From NCBI GenBank assembly GCA_015501605.1, contig JADNRZ010000015.1, positions 868,001-932,000 of the forward strand: a stretch of DNA of 64,000 bases, given 5' to 3'. Position numbers and translations under genes: made by a program. The notes below the pieces were generated by a model, which searched no databases, was not told the DNA's origin, and worked only from the letters and a program-made list of their open reading frames with translations. This document shows positions 1 to 11,973 of the stretch, in pieces. Numbering within the stretch: position 1 is the stretch's first letter; every line of letters begins with the position of its first letter. This DNA is from Panaeolus papilionaceus. Its lineage: Eukaryota; Basidiomycota; Agaricomycetes; Agaricales.

Positions 1-933
1 AGAACGCAAGCTTCGACAAGAGATCTTTGAGAAGGTTGGTGCCCACAACACGCCGACGTATGAGAATATGAGGGAAATGCGATACACAAGAGCTTTCTTG
101 AATGGTTAGCCCCATCTTCGAAGCTTCAATGAAGAGAAACATCTTAACGTGATTGACATTCCAGAGGTATTGCGGCTCTACCCATCAGTGTACGCTTTTT
201 GTGCATGTGGAGGCTTTTGGAGATCGCTAACGGTATTTACTCATTTCAGACCCATAGATGCTAGGACGAACACCCAAGCCGCGGTTTTAGAAAGTGCAAA
301 GGGTTCAAACGAGCCCCCTATCTATATTCCGGCTGGGACAGCGTACGTATCTGGCTCACTGGTGATTCGAATACAGCCTAATCCCACTCTTCTTCAACAG
401 AGTGGCCTATTCCGTCTTATACATGCATCGACGCAAGGACTTGTGGGGACCAGATGGTATGTAATACGTTCTTCATTGGTTATAGAGATATAAATTCTTA
501 TAAACTACCAGCTCTCGTATTTGACCCCGACCGCTTCCTTGATGAGCGCCTCCATAAATACCTCACTCCAAACCCCTTCATTTTCTGTCCGTTTAACGCC
601 GGTCCCCGCATCTGCCTCGGACAGCAATTCGCCTATCACGAAGCAACATTCTATCTCGTTAGGTTATTACAGCGATTCACGCACTTTAAATTGGATGAAG
701 ATCACGGCGTGAATGTGCGCCCTCCTGCCGAATGGAAGCAGTACGAGGGACCTCGAGGTAGGGACAAAATTATGCCTCATCTGTCTTTAACCATGGCCAT
801 CAGGGTGCGTTTTGCGATTTACTGATATGGATGGACAATATGAAAGCGGAGGCGCTGACCAATATTAATCATCATATAGGGTGGACTCTGGATTACCATG
901 GAGGAGTTGAAGCTTCATGATCCTGAAGCGTGA
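1..933 (+). CDS. Cytochrome P450, CYP63-like, 3' part (5' end outside window)
   Basis: A haem-thiolate monooxygenase cut by the left window edge. What is seen runs from the J/K-helix region (EIFEKVG, then REMRYTRAFLN) through the ExxR motif in EVLRLYPSV, the PIDARTN stretch, [11 protein letters not shown], the [18 protein letters not shown] meander and the haem loop [12 protein letters not shown], where the Cys is the haem ligand. Short introns follow AFLN, YPSV, IPAGTA, WGPDG and LTMAIR. The last exon encodes GGLWITMEELKLHDPEA and a stop. Exon borders match those of the P450 at 2094-4527, so the two are tandem paralogues. The haem loop and the '[13 protein letters not shown]' tail resemble the fungal CYP63 family, but the family call is from memory of motifs. 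No break is visible in the part present. Confidence 0.9.
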
Positions 934-2093
934 TGTTATTCAATACCTTACTATGGTTCTTGTTTCTGTTGTGCAAGTCGCAGTTTGCGTAGAATATAAC
1001 TATTCCACCATACTGTCACGTCGTAATCTATCGTCAGCTATATCATGATTAATACATATTTCATCTCGACTGGAACATTCGTAATTGAAGGGGACTCTTT
1101 CGGTAGACTCTGCAACAGCGATCCAAAATCACGGATACCGCAAACGACACTTACAGCACGGACAGTCATCCTCCGAACTCGATGTTAGTTTTCATTTGTC
1201 CTTATGCATGACTGAATAGACCCGGATTTCTGGCTTCACTGGCACGTTCAAAGGGCCTTAACTTACAAACCAACACCCCACAGCAGCTGCGGGTATAATA
1301 GCGAGAACAAGCATCATTGCGCCAGTGCCGTCATTAAAACGTACACACTGGGCACACGGCCTATTTGTGATAGCCATTGATCTCGGGGCCCACAGCCGTT
1401 TCACGAGTCATAGATTGCGAGTCATTCACTTCAAGAGAGTTAGTTGCGTTGGACAGGTGGCTATGTTAGTAAGTGAAGTATCAGGTGTCATGTATCTATT
1501 TATCTATTTCTGTAACTCGACCGAGCTTGTGAATATCCCCTGGGTGTGCATAGGTATGTTACTCATCTATATATTGTCTCAAATGCTAGCATATAGTGCG
1601 GAGCCAATGCGGGTAGGTGGTTAAACCTTAGTAGGACATCCACCTCGAGTTTGCCTAGAGAACGCTCTTCGGCGTTCGTGGTCAATCCTTCAATCTGACG
1701 AGATCAGTCCGGCAACCTAGGAAGCCGGGTTCCGGTCAAGAACCTGCGACATGAGAACATACGAAACCAGGTGCCGGGGTTACACGTCTTTGCAACCAGG
1801 CAGTCTCAGCTTCTCCAGCTTCTTTCACACCTTACAAAGATTGTTGAGATGTATTTCCCCATCCTGTCTGACAAGCCTCTAACTGTGACTGTCTTTACCA
1901 AGACTGCGATAGCAATCTCCACAACAAGCTTTCAAAGGGGGTTTGGAAGGCGGACGAACGCTTGGACCACTCTGTGCACCACTGCATAAAATTCTAGGCT
2001 CATTTCGATCTCCATTCCCCCACCTCAACTCAATTCACTAATCTCTCAGCGACGCAGAATTATTTTATCGCTTAATATTATATTACTTGTAGG
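934..2093. other. Intergenic region between two P450 genes
   Basis: No gene is supported here. Open frames of up to about 100 codons lack recognisable motifs or coding-like composition. The last 100 bases before the next gene are pyrimidine-rich, as is common in fungal 5' leaders. Confidence 0.5.
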
Positions 2094-4527
2094 ATGGCCC
2101 CCCCAGGACTTCGTCACCTCATCGATGTCCTACCCCGTCTTTTTGGACCTTCCGTCGTCGTCGTCGCATCCCTAAACCTATGGAACATTTACATCGTCGA
2201 CAGAATCATCAATTCCAGCTTTAAATCAGCGTTTCTCACAAGGGCTCCGACATGGGCGATTGTCGTACTTGCTCTTGTTGCAAGGCCAGCCTGGTTCTAT
2301 ATCAATGCGTATCTAGCGAGATTTGCAGATTGGCGCGCAGCAACAAGACTAGGGGCTGTTTTGCCACCTCTTGTCCAAGATTTGGCTATTAGCGTGATCT
2401 CAAGGAGAAAAAAGAGCATCAAGAATGGGTATCCTGGTGAGTCTGTGCCCAGTTTACTGGATGTTTGTTTTGTTATCTCGAATGAGATGGGCTAACAATG
2501 ACTGCTAAACGGGCAGGCGACGCACTCTATCAGTACTTGAAAGAATACGGCCAAGGCGGGAATGTTATCCAGTTCAACTTCCTGGGGAATAAAATGGTGA
2601 GCGCGGCTTGTTTCTCATGAGTAAAAATCACGATGATTCAAACTGGGTTTGCATACAGGTATTCACCCTAGAGCCTGACCACGTCAAGGCGATTCTAGCT
2701 ACACAATTTGATTCGTTTGAGAAGGGTAAGCGGTCCTGAATTTCAAACTCGATTGAACTTGAAGGATTGGACATTATTTTTGCAGGGCCAGTTACCGCGT
2801 CGGTTTTTAACTCTCTGCTTGGTGTGGGGATATTCAATTCGGACGGTGAATACTTTTCTTCTTTGAACGAGTTCAAAGTTCGAATCTAAACATGTGCTTT
2901 CGATCTTCAACGCACAGGTGAGATGTGGAAGTTTCATCGCGCTATGACACGACCGTTCTTCACCAAGGAACGCATCAGCGATTTCGAAATATACACCAGA
3001 AATTGCGACCGGGCACTTGATCTTGCTCGCAGTCGTCTGGCCGAAGGGTACTCATTCGATTTCCAGGTCAGTAATAAATGCCATACCTCTAAAGGCTGTA
3101 ATATTAATGACGGGTATCATATATATTTAGGACCTTGTTGGTCGTTTTACTCTCGACTCGGCTTCTGAGTTCCTCTTTGGGTACAACGTCGATTCTCTCG
3201 CAGCCGGAATTTCATACCCGAAGCACGCATCTCACAAGAATCATGTTACATTCCACAACCATCCGTCAAACAGCTTCCTTCACGCTTTCAACCAAGGGCA
3301 GCACAAGGTTGCCGTGCGTGGAGGCGGGGGTCGTGACTGGCCGTTCTTCGAGTTCTGGAAAGACGAAATTGTACCACTTCGAAAGCAGATTGACGCATTT
3401 ACGGAACCCATCTTGAAGGAGGCGTTGGAAAAGAGGGAACAGAGGCTCAAGAATAAAGCCTCCAACGACGACGATAAGAACGACGAAGAGGAGAACACCC
3501 TCCTGGCACACCTCGTCAATCACACCCAAGACCCGAAGATTCTGATGGACGAACTTGTAAACCTCCTTGTAGCTGGGCGCGACACGGTGAGTGGAGTTTC
3601 AATTCAATAAGTGTAAACGAGCCTGATTCGATATTCATTTAGACAATGAGTCTCCTGACATTCTCTGTCTACATGCTCATCGAAAATCCGCATATCGAGC
3701 ACAAGCTGCGCAAGGAGATATATGAGAAGGTGGGGTCGAGGAAGACGCCGACCTACGGTGAGATGCGGGATATGAGGTATATGAGAGCGTTCTTGAACGA
3801 GGTTTTGCGCTTGTACCCATCTGTGTATGTTCAACCTCTCTGCTGATTACGCAAGTCTATTATGTACCGCAACTAACATTTTTCGAACTAGACCTCTTGA
3901 TGGAAGAAGGACAAACAAAGGTGTTGTGCTGACAACTAAAAACCCCAACGAAGCCCCTATCTATATTTCTGCTGGCACTGGGTAAGTGGAATTTCATAGC
4001 ACAGCCGGTGGGATACACTAAGCCTGCTTTAGAACAACTTACTCCGTCTTCTACATGCATCGACGCAAAGATTTATGGGGACCTGATGGTATGCCGTTCA
4101 TCTTGCCTCTCAGTCGTATCCCGCTCTAATCGATATCTAGCCCTCGAATTTGACCCCGATCGATTCCTTGACCACCGCCTTCACAAATATCTAACCCCTA
4201 ACCCATACATTTTCTGTCCGTTCAACGCGGGACCTCGAATCTGTCTCGGCCAGCAATTTGCATATCATGAAGCCACCTTCTACTTGGTTAGACTGCTCCA
4301 GCAGTTCACTAAGTTCAAGTTTGATGAGAATGAAAACATCAAACCGCCTGAGGAATGGAGTAAGATGGAGGGCCCACAGGGCAGGGATAGGGTGGTTCCA
4401 AATGTTGCACTTACAATGAGTGTTAAGGTTCGTTGTGTCGATTAGTCTCGGCCTGTTAGTGACGCTAACCTATTTCTAGGGCGGCCTATGGATGACGATG
4501 GAAGAGCTCAAAGCTGAGGATGCATGA
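2094..4527 (+). CDS. Cytochrome P450, CYP63-like, complete
   Basis: A complete membrane-anchored monooxygenase of roughly 590 residues in about twelve exons. The N-terminus [19 protein letters not shown] leads into hydrophobic segments that should anchor it in the ER. Then come [38 protein letters not shown], the I-helix [13 protein letters not shown] (AGxDTT oxygen-activation motif), ExxR in [10 protein letters not shown], and the haem loop [12 protein letters not shown]. The last exon reads [15 protein letters not shown] and stop. All signature residues are present and no frame break was found. It lies tandem with the partial P450 upstream and 1.4 kb before the terpene cyclase on the same strand, so it is a good candidate for oxidising the cyclase product. 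CYP63-like is a motif-based opinion. Confidence 0.93.
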
Positions 4528-5932
4528 GCTGCCGGATGTCTTTTAAAGACTCCCGCGATGCTTCCAGGGTCAGTTAAATTTGTTATATCAGACACAAGCT
4601 CCACAGTTATAACTAGCATTGATGGTTATCTATCTTTATCTATGTAAAACTGCTGGCATTAAGAACCGCGAATTTGCAGATCCTCTTAATTACTGTTCCG
4701 AACAGGGTTATCGATATTACGTTTGATTGTGAATCAATCGCCATATACATGACCCCCTTGGCTCTTTTTTTGTTATCAGGCACAAGCAATCAGTTTACAT
4801 GCCAGCACTTATAGCAGCTCGACTCATGCGTGGTTGCTGAGTTAACCGATTCTCACCAGGAGGGTCAATTATGATGATAAAGGTTCGTATGTCATAAGTA
4901 ATTGAGCCCACCAGCTTTGCAATGCTAGCACTGTGACTATGATATATAGAGGTACTCCGGTATTTCAAATATTCGAGTCAGTAGTCAGTTGAACCGAGTC
5001 GCAGGACTCGAATGGCGACATACCGGATTCGAGGGTTTTCCGTGTATTGAGATCAATGAGACCCCGGGCGATGAAGGACCGTCTGGCTTTATTTGTCTGC
5101 ATCAGTGGCTGGGGTTGATGAAAAAATTCTAGGTTACTAAATTTCGTCTTAACCGCAACCAAAATCTACCCAGAGAGTCGAAGCGGCATGATGCATGAAG
5201 GCTAAACTGTTGAAGGATCATAAATAACGATCATGACGGATGCGTATCTTCCAGCAATACTGCTAAAACATGAGGGGGTGCGATAGCGAACAACAACCCA
5301 AATGTTTTTTCTAGCATAACAGGGCAACACAAGAGGTTTGCTTTGTGAGCATTGTACTATTATTGGCTTGCCAGAAAAGCCGATCAACACCTAGGTTACG
5401 ATATGTGCGCCATTTGAATAAGTCGGTTTCTGAACACGTACATACTGGATGGTGATCGTTGGGAACTCAATGGTGCATAGTGATCTACACTCGCGATAAG
5501 CTGGGAATGGGTTTGATACCTCCACGTCCTTCGTCGCTCGCTGAATACTAGGATCCATAGGGTTAGCGACTTTGGTCTAAATAAGGACACAGATGGTAAC
5601 TCACTTGGTCCTTGATGAGAACAGCCCCGTGCCACTGTTCCATCTGATTGTGTACATAGCAACAAATTTAGCGCAGACTAATGCTGGAATGAATGTGAAT
5701 GAATGCCATTATCGCATTGAAAGTACATGCCTTGATGATCGCTTTGAGAATTTATACCAAACTTATTGAATCGTTGCCGGGACATGGTAGGATGTAATTA
5801 TTAGCAAACATAGGCCTCGAGGTACGTACATTTTAGGTCACAGGCAAATTATCACAATACTATATATTGCGTTTTCTCCTGATTGTTAAGGCCTTGAAGG
5901 AACCTCCTCTCTTTTGCCAATACCAAGCTACC
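4528..5932. other. Intergenic region upstream of the terpene cyclase
   Basis: No gene could be supported. A weak open frame on the minus strand at 5396-5665 has no recognisable motif. The last 100 bases hold the likely cyclase promoter. Confidence 0.5.
5860..5867 (+). promoter_or_regulatory. Possible TATA box of the terpene cyclase gene
   Basis: The TA-rich string CTATATATTG lies about 70 bases before the chosen ATG at 5933. The position fits a fungal core promoter. There is no other support. Confidence 0.35.
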
Positions 5933-7525
5933 ATGCAAACTATAATGTCTTCGATATCACTTGCCTTCTCCGGGCTCTATCCTTGGGTGCCTAATGGCCT
6001 CACCATTCACAAACATTCTTCCAGGGAGACCTTGCCCACCCACCCGCAGAAACTCGCCGCACCACTCCCTTGCCAAAACATCATCTTCGACCTCGGTGAT
6101 GTACTCTTCACCTGGTCGCCACCAACAGACAGCATTATATCTCCAAAGCAGCTTCGAGCCATTTTTCAATCTGACATTTGGTACGAGTACGAAAAAGGAA
6201 ATCTCGACCAATCCGAAGCCTATCAAGCAATAGCGTCCAAATTGTCCCTCTCAGCCACGGACGTCGCAATGGCAATCGAAACCACCAGGAACTCACTAAG
6301 GGCAAATTATCAGATGCTACAACTAATCCGAGATCTCAAACACGACTATGGAATTCGGTTTTATGCCATGAGTAACATATCGGCTCCAGACTACGTCCAC
6401 CTAAGGGAAAGGTTTTCCGAAGGGGGCTTCGACCTCTTCGAGTATATCTACACATCAAGCGCCGTGCATGAGCGCAAGCCAAACCTTGGATTCTATCATC
6501 ACGTCATCAAGCATTCAGGTGTTCAACCTGATCGAACCATCTTCGTGGACGACAAAGCAGAGAACGTTCTTTCCGCAATATCAGTGGGACTTCGTGGCAT
6601 CGTCTTTAACAACGCAGACGAGGTCTCACGACGCCTGCTGAATTACTGCGGCGATCCCATTCAGAGAGCCTTGGACTGGATCGAGAACAACAAAGGACTG
6701 CACTCCTTGCTCGATATCGACGGAACACCTGCAAACGAGAACTTTTCCCAGATGTTAGCGTTCGAAGTTTGTGGAAGGCGGGACTGGGTTAGCTTCGAGG
6801 AGCCGGAGAGACATTTTAACTTCTTCAAAGGTACGCCTCTTAGTGCATATTATACGCCGATTGGACCTCATTTATTTTCAGGTGGTCGAGGCGTCGGAAC
6901 CACACCAGACTTCCCATGCGACATCGATACGACCTCGATCGGTCTCTCAATTACCTCTCATCAGTCCTTAGAGACAAAGCACAAGCTTATGGACGAAATC
7001 CTAACACAGCGCACAGCAGATGGCATCGTCAAAACCTACTTCGACAGCACCCGCCCCCGAATTGATCCCATCGTTTGCATCAACGCATTGACGCTCTTCT
7101 ATCAGTATAGGCGTGAGAGTGAGCTTTCCGCTACCCTTGATTGGGTTCTTGATGTGTTCAAAAACAAGGCATACACCAATGGGACATACTACTACACCAC
7201 TCCCGAATGCTTCCTTTATTTCTTTTCCCGTCTCCTCGATGTCGCGCCTAATCTTCGCCGGACTTATGGATCACTATTCAGAGAGCATTGTCGAGAGCGT
7301 GTGGGAGCTGACGGCGATGCGTTTTCTCTCGCGCTGCGGATTGTGATCATGAACAAAGAGGGCGAGACTTCGGGTAATGATATGGAAAAACTTCTCGAGC
7401 TTCAGGACAGGGATGGAGGATTCAAAATTGGTTGGGGTTTCAAGGCACCAGTGGCTGGAATACTGATAGGAAACAGACTCTTGACAACAGTTCTCGCCCT
7501 GAAGGCGCTCAAGTACAAGTTCTAA
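5933..7525 (+). CDS. HAD-like/class II terpene cyclase (AstC/drimenol-synthase type)
   Basis: A two-domain sesquiterpene cyclase. Enzymes of this type (AstC, DrtB) protonate and cyclise farnesyl diphosphate to drimane/albicane skeletons, and some then hydrolyse the phosphate. The frame is open for 530 residues from the ATG at 5933, which has good context (ctaccATG). The N-terminal HAD domain shows FDLGDV (D53), AMSN (S147), K182 in ERKPNLGFYHHVIKHSG, and FVDDKAEN (D206, D207). The C-terminal domain has the class II acid motif DIDTT (D330-T334, unspliced numbering) after TTPDFPC, and a QW-like QDRDGGFKIGWG near the end. Bases 6831-6881 look like a 51 nt in-frame GT-AG intron, which would give 513 residues and join HFNFFKG to the GRGVGTTPDF stretch. 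The first HAD aspartate is followed by L-G rather than the D-x-D of phosphatases, so the phosphatase step is uncertain. P450 genes upstream support a biosynthetic cluster. Confidence 0.93.
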   Translation: MQTIMSSISLAFSGLYPWVPNGLTIHKHSSRETLPTHPQKLAAPLPCQNIIFDLGDVLFTWSPPTDSIISPKQLRAIFQSDIWYEYEKGNLDQSEAYQAIASKLSLSATDVAMAIETTRNSLRANYQMLQLIRDLKHDYGIRFYAMSNISAPDYVHLRERFSEGGFDLFEYIYTSSAVHERKPNLGFYHHVIKHSGVQPDRTIFVDDKAENVLSAISVGLRGIVFNNADEVSRRLLNYCGDPIQRALDWIENNKGLHSLLDIDGTPANENFSQMLAFEVCGRRDWVSFEEPERHFNFFKGTPLSAYYTPIGPHLFSGGRGVGTTPDFPCDIDTTSIGLSITSHQSLETKHKLMDEILTQRTADGIVKTYFDSTRPRIDPIVCINALTLFYQYRRESELSATLDWVLDVFKNKAYTNGTYYYTTPECFLYFFSRLLDVAPNLRRTYGSLFREHCRERVGADGDAFSLALRIVIMNKEGETSGNDMEKLLELQDRDGGFKIGWGFKAPVAGILIGNRLLTTVLALKALKYKF

Positions 7526-8104
7526 CTTGTGGCTATAACATTGTAACTACACAACCGTAAAATAATGTATAAATGTATTGTTTGGAATAGTAATAGGTTT
7601 GTTACGGGACTCTCTCAAAATCGTTATGCGAGCCCAAGGGTTTGGCAAATCTGCGGGGTCAAAGAGCCGAGAGATAGTACCAGGACTGTTTTCCACGCGA
7701 TGCCTGCAAGACTTAGCCTTGTAGATATGCGTCGCAGCATGTCAACATCAACTTCAGAAAACGTATCCTCGTCTCATTGAACCTGGCCGAAGGAAGCATG
7801 ATTCATGCACGTCGTAGAGGGGAGGCATCGGTGAACATAAGAAAGATCGCAAGGCAGCGTTCCAAGCAACAACTCGAGACAGGTCAACCCTTGCGGTATC
7901 CAACAAAAGTAGTGATCCAATAGAGTGGTATTGATAAGTACATGAACAAAAAAAGTAGAAGGGATCGATAACTCGAAAGAATAAAAACAAATAGCTACGC
8001 AACCAGCAGGGGACGGGACACTGCTGCCGCCGAGGGCCAGCACCCTCTCTTGCAAACACTAGAAACGCAACTTCTCCGACAGAATTACAGGTGAATACAA
8101 CCCT
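7526..8104. other. Convergent intergenic region, cyclase to SEC63
   Basis: The space between two converging 3' ends. No gene, tRNA or clear repeat was recognised; it presumably holds both 3' UTRs. Confidence 0.5.
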
Positions 8105-10588
8105 TTAATCACTGTCAGAGTCAGAGTCGCTGCCTTTCTCATCCTCATCGTCATCTGTACCACTCTCATCATCCGACTCAACATCAGTGCGCTTCTTAAC
8201 TGTGCCACCGCGCATGGCTGCCATCTGTCCTGCCAGCGAATCCTCATCAGGTTCGGAGATATCGTCCTCGTCTTGTTCTTCGACTTGAGGTGGGTCTTCA
8301 ATTTTAAGCTACGCGTTAAAGGGGAGAAATGAACAACCAATGATAAGTAGAGAGCAACAAAGGAAACGTACAGCGATATCACGCGTCACTTCTTCACCAA
8401 CAAATGTATCGCTGACAAGGTAGACCTTCCATGTAAATAGGCCAGTGTTGGGTGGGCCCTGGAACTGAATCTTGTACGAGCGGTAATCCCTGTCTTTGTC
8501 TGCGCCGGTCTCAGCATATGGGATTTCGCTAATTTTCATAGGAGGAACAACGACGCGGTTGCTCTTGTCGTCGGCTAGAACGATCCACCATGAGGGTTTA
8601 CGCGTCTAACGAATGACATACGCGTCAGAAGCGAAATCTATGAGAAAAGAATAAAGACACGTACACCAGGCCAATAGGGAGCGTGTGCTGACGTGGCTTC
8701 GCTAGTTCCGGGAACTTCTTCGGCTTCATTGCGGGAGACCAAAAACGCCTCATCCAATTCGTCTGTGCGTTGAACTAGCTTCTTGGTTTCGTCAACGGTC
8801 AAATCTTTAGGTTCTGTTGTCTTGGTGCCAGGTGGTGATAGGCGTAGCTTGACTAGAAGGTAGATAATAGAGGAAGGTGTGATAACACGTTCGCCAATAA
8901 CTGACAGACAACTTTATGTCAATGTCTGGATGTCACAAGAAGGTTGAAAATTACCTTTAAATGACGCATCGACAATCTCGGCTTTACCCCATTTCTGGAT
9001 GGCGCGCTTGACATCAGCAGCCCTACTGTCCTTCTTGGATTCTAGTGCGTGTAGAAGATCTGTCATAGTCTTGGCCTGGGGAGCGACTTCCTCAAGGTCT
9101 TCTGTGGAAATTGAAGGAAGCTGGAGCAGGTATTCGCGTTCAGCTGCGTTTGTAGGCAGAGCTTGAGCTAGGTAGGCGTTGAGACGCATGATGTGAATGG
9201 TAGGGAAAAGCCAGTTGCGGGAAATGGACGCGTTGAGAAGAGCATTGAGGAGAACGGGAGTCTGGAGAAGTATTTCCTTTTGTTCTGCAAATAATTGTTC
9301 AGACACACTCGTGTGGAACTTAAGGTGGATACGTACGTTTTCTGAGGGAGGAATCTTTAATTGGCAGGCGGAGCAAGTGAGCATGTAGCAAGACCAGTCC
9401 CTTCAATTGTGACGCGTCGATGGAGGACTCATATCCTCTGCACAACTTCTTGATTTCGGCCCATCTGGATCCTAGTTTCTGGGAAATTTGCGATTCCAGT
9501 TCGTTGAGCTCTGCTGATTTCGTACTTTTAGCAGCCTGAGGGGGGAGGTCCCACTTGTATGCCTTTCCAAGGGCGGCAACAACCTCTTCCATGGTTGACT
9601 CCTCGCGAACAGACTTGAAGAAAGTGGAGGCTGAATGAGCATGGACACCATCCTTGGTCTTCTGACGACTGCCGAACCACCAGCGACCGACGAGCGCCGG
9701 GAGGGCACCACCAAAAATCAAACCATAAACACCAAGCACCCAGATGTTGTTCTTGCCAGCGACAATCCACGAGGGCAGAGCGATTCCCATGGTAGTGCTT
9801 TGAGGACCATCAGGGTGGTTGTACTTAATCCAGTTCTCCTTAATTTTCTCGTCGGTCAAACTAAACACGGTATTAGATGGCGGCGTCTAGAGAATACGTA
9901 TTGATACGTACGCTTTGTAGGCCTTGGTCAGTTGAACGAAACGGTCCTGGATAGCTTCAATGCTCCACTCCTCGGTGGGTTTAACTTTATCGGGGTGGCT
10001 ACGTCGTGTTATAAGAAACAGGCTGGCAGAGTCGACGTTGCGAATAGTACTTACTACATCTTTGAAAGCTTCTTGAAGTGGGCTTTAATTTCTTTGTCGG
10101 GGGTGTTCTAGATATAATTTAAGCACGACCAAGACAAAAGCAGTCAATAAGTAACTTACCGTCTTAATATCAAGGATTTCAAAAGGGTTGTAAATAGCAT
10201 TCTCGATCTTCATTCCGGACACCCTCCAGCAGACGAATGCAAACAGTGACCAGCCAGCCATCAGGAAGTACCCGCTGTGAAGCTGTAAGTATAACTGACA
10301 ACACCACATGAAGAAATTGTTATTCACCGTTTGCTGATATTTGGAAGGATACCGCCGCTCTCCCTCTTGAGCGTTTTTCGATGTGCAGCACACGCTCCAC
10401 AACTGCAGCCCTCGGTAATTTTTTCTACAAACTAGAGGTTAGCAGCGCTACTCCACGACTTGCTCATGTTACATACCTGAACTCGATTTGAATGAAGACA
10501 AAGTAAGTGGAACCAAAATCAAGGCCAATATAGTGATTAGGAAGTATGCCGCCATCACCCCTCCCTCGTCATACTCATAGGTCGCCAT
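8105..10588 (-). CDS. SEC63: Sec63, J-domain subunit of the ER translocon
   Basis: An ER membrane protein that recruits Hsp70 (BiP/Kar2) to the Sec61 channel and gates it for post-translational import. The ATG at 10588 begins MATYEYDEGG followed by a membrane segment. Later exons carry more membrane segments and a J domain with the catalytic HPDK tripeptide (around 10000), entered through NPFEILDIKT and continuing FVQLTKAYKALTDEKIKENW. The Sec63/Brl region follows (LESQISQKLGSRWAEIKKLC, VLLHAHLLRLPI, LPTNAAEREYLLQLPSI). The protein ends in an acidic tail (DEDEKGSDSDSDSD), the usual Sec62-binding type of end. The gene looks intact with many short introns. It is a housekeeping gene sitting between the plus-strand cyclase and the minus-strand cyclase relic. 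Confidence 0.95.
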
Positions 10589-11161
10589 TTTGACGAATTA
10601 TATACCCCTCTAGAGGTCAGATATCAAGGAAAGTACGGGCCAGACACAAGACGTGCTGGAATACCAGGGAGACGTGGTTGGTAGTTGGTGGTAGAGATTT
10701 GAAAGAGTAACGACGTGTCGTTCAATTGGCCAGCGATGCAATAATTTGGTGACAACCCGTGATCTGTGACTACTACATCACAGCCATCCTACTGTCACCA
10801 TCTCTCTTGACCCTCAACCACCACCATCTCAATTCCAGAAGATATTTTACTTAAAACTAGAGTAATTGGCATCCCGCTTACTCGGCTACTCTGATATCTG
10901 CGACCTTGGCCTTCTGTATCCTCAAGTTAGTCCTGCAGTCTTTCGGGTTCTGAGTCAACCCTGCACCATCCTTGGCTGGAAAACCTCTCTACAGCTCGGG
11001 TGGCTTTTGAAGCGTTACATGGCGAAAAGGTCATTTCGATGTTCCCGCTTCATGATTCATTATGTCCGATGAACTGATAGGCTCCCTTATGGTATTGTTC
11101 GCTGGCTCATTGGTTTTTTTTTTTTTAAAAAAATTGGTCTGTGGAACTCAATTTTGACAAA
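10589..11161. other. Intergenic region upstream of SEC63
   Basis: The SEC63 promoter side. No gene was recognised. A run of about thirteen T followed by seven A near 11113-11133 forms an AT palindrome of unknown meaning. Confidence 0.45.
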
Positions 11162-11973
11162 TCACCAATTCTTCGCACTCTGGGTCTCACATGAGTTCAT
11201 AGACTGCTTATATGGATTGATCAACTGATAAACGCTTCCTGGTACTAGGAATACACAATACAAAAAACTGTAGCCAAGCGCCTTTATCGCCATCACTCTC
11301 GTGAAATGCAGATTGCCTAGCCTTACCGTCTCCCCTGGTGATCTGTATGCCCATCTCATCTGAAATCCTCCATCGCTGTCTTGCAACTCTAGGAACCTCT
11401 CAATCTCATTTCCCACATTCTCACCTTTGTGTAGTGTTACAAAGACCCATGACTTTTGCGAATTTCACGAGCGGCACCAGATCGTTCGCGAAGGATTAAC
11501 GCCCGAGTGTTTGAGGATGTGCTTATAGACTCCTATGCTGGGCTTGTGCTCGTGTGCAGCAGTCGATGTGTAGATGTGATCGAAAAGCTCGAAACTGTCG
11601 TCGCGAAACTTTTTTTCAGGTACGCGAAGTCTGGGGCGGAAACGTTGCGCATTGCGAAAAATCGAATGCCAAATTCGCTTCTGAGGTCCCGGATTTGTTA
11701 TAGTGAATGCGGATCGACTTGCAAGGAAGCTCTGGCACCTTGAACTCCCGATGCAACGTCTGTCACCGAGATCGAACGTTCGAGAGCGCTGTTTTGATAA
11801 ACTTCGGTTTTGCTCGGGAACCCCTTTTCGTATTGGTACCAAGTGTTAGATCGAAGGATGCCTTGGGGAGTTATCTTCAAATCGACCACACCTCCGAGGT
11901 CAAAAGACAACGCTTTGGCATAGTGGAGGGAGCATGGGGATGATACGTAACAGCGAGCTATTATCTTGCTCAA
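11162..11973 (-). pseudogene. Relic of a HAD-like terpene cyclase with the core deleted
   Basis: Three pieces on the minus strand match the intact cyclase at 5933-7525. At 11973-11700 lie AKALSFDLGGVVDLK and NTWYQYEKG (HAD motif I and the following helix). At 11640-11470 lies FELFDHIYTSTAAHEHKPS, then HILKHSGVNPSRTIW, matching the K182 to FVDD part; it breaks where FVDD should be. At about 11430-11240 lies VGNEIERFLELQDSDGGFQ, matching the C-terminal QW-like part, then IKALGYSF without the expected stop. The roughly 270 residues in between, including the whole DxDTT core, are absent. Frames also differ between pieces. It cannot make a working cyclase. It faces the opposite way to the intact gene, on the other side of SEC63. 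Confidence 0.85.

Noticed and set aside
5396..5665. A minus-strand 89-codon frame between the P450 and cyclase genes.
   Set aside because: No start in good context, no motif, and candidate splices gave stops at once.
5867..5932. A longer cyclase start at 5867.
   Set aside because: The codon there is TTG, not ATG; the ATG at 5933 has good context and fits the family length.
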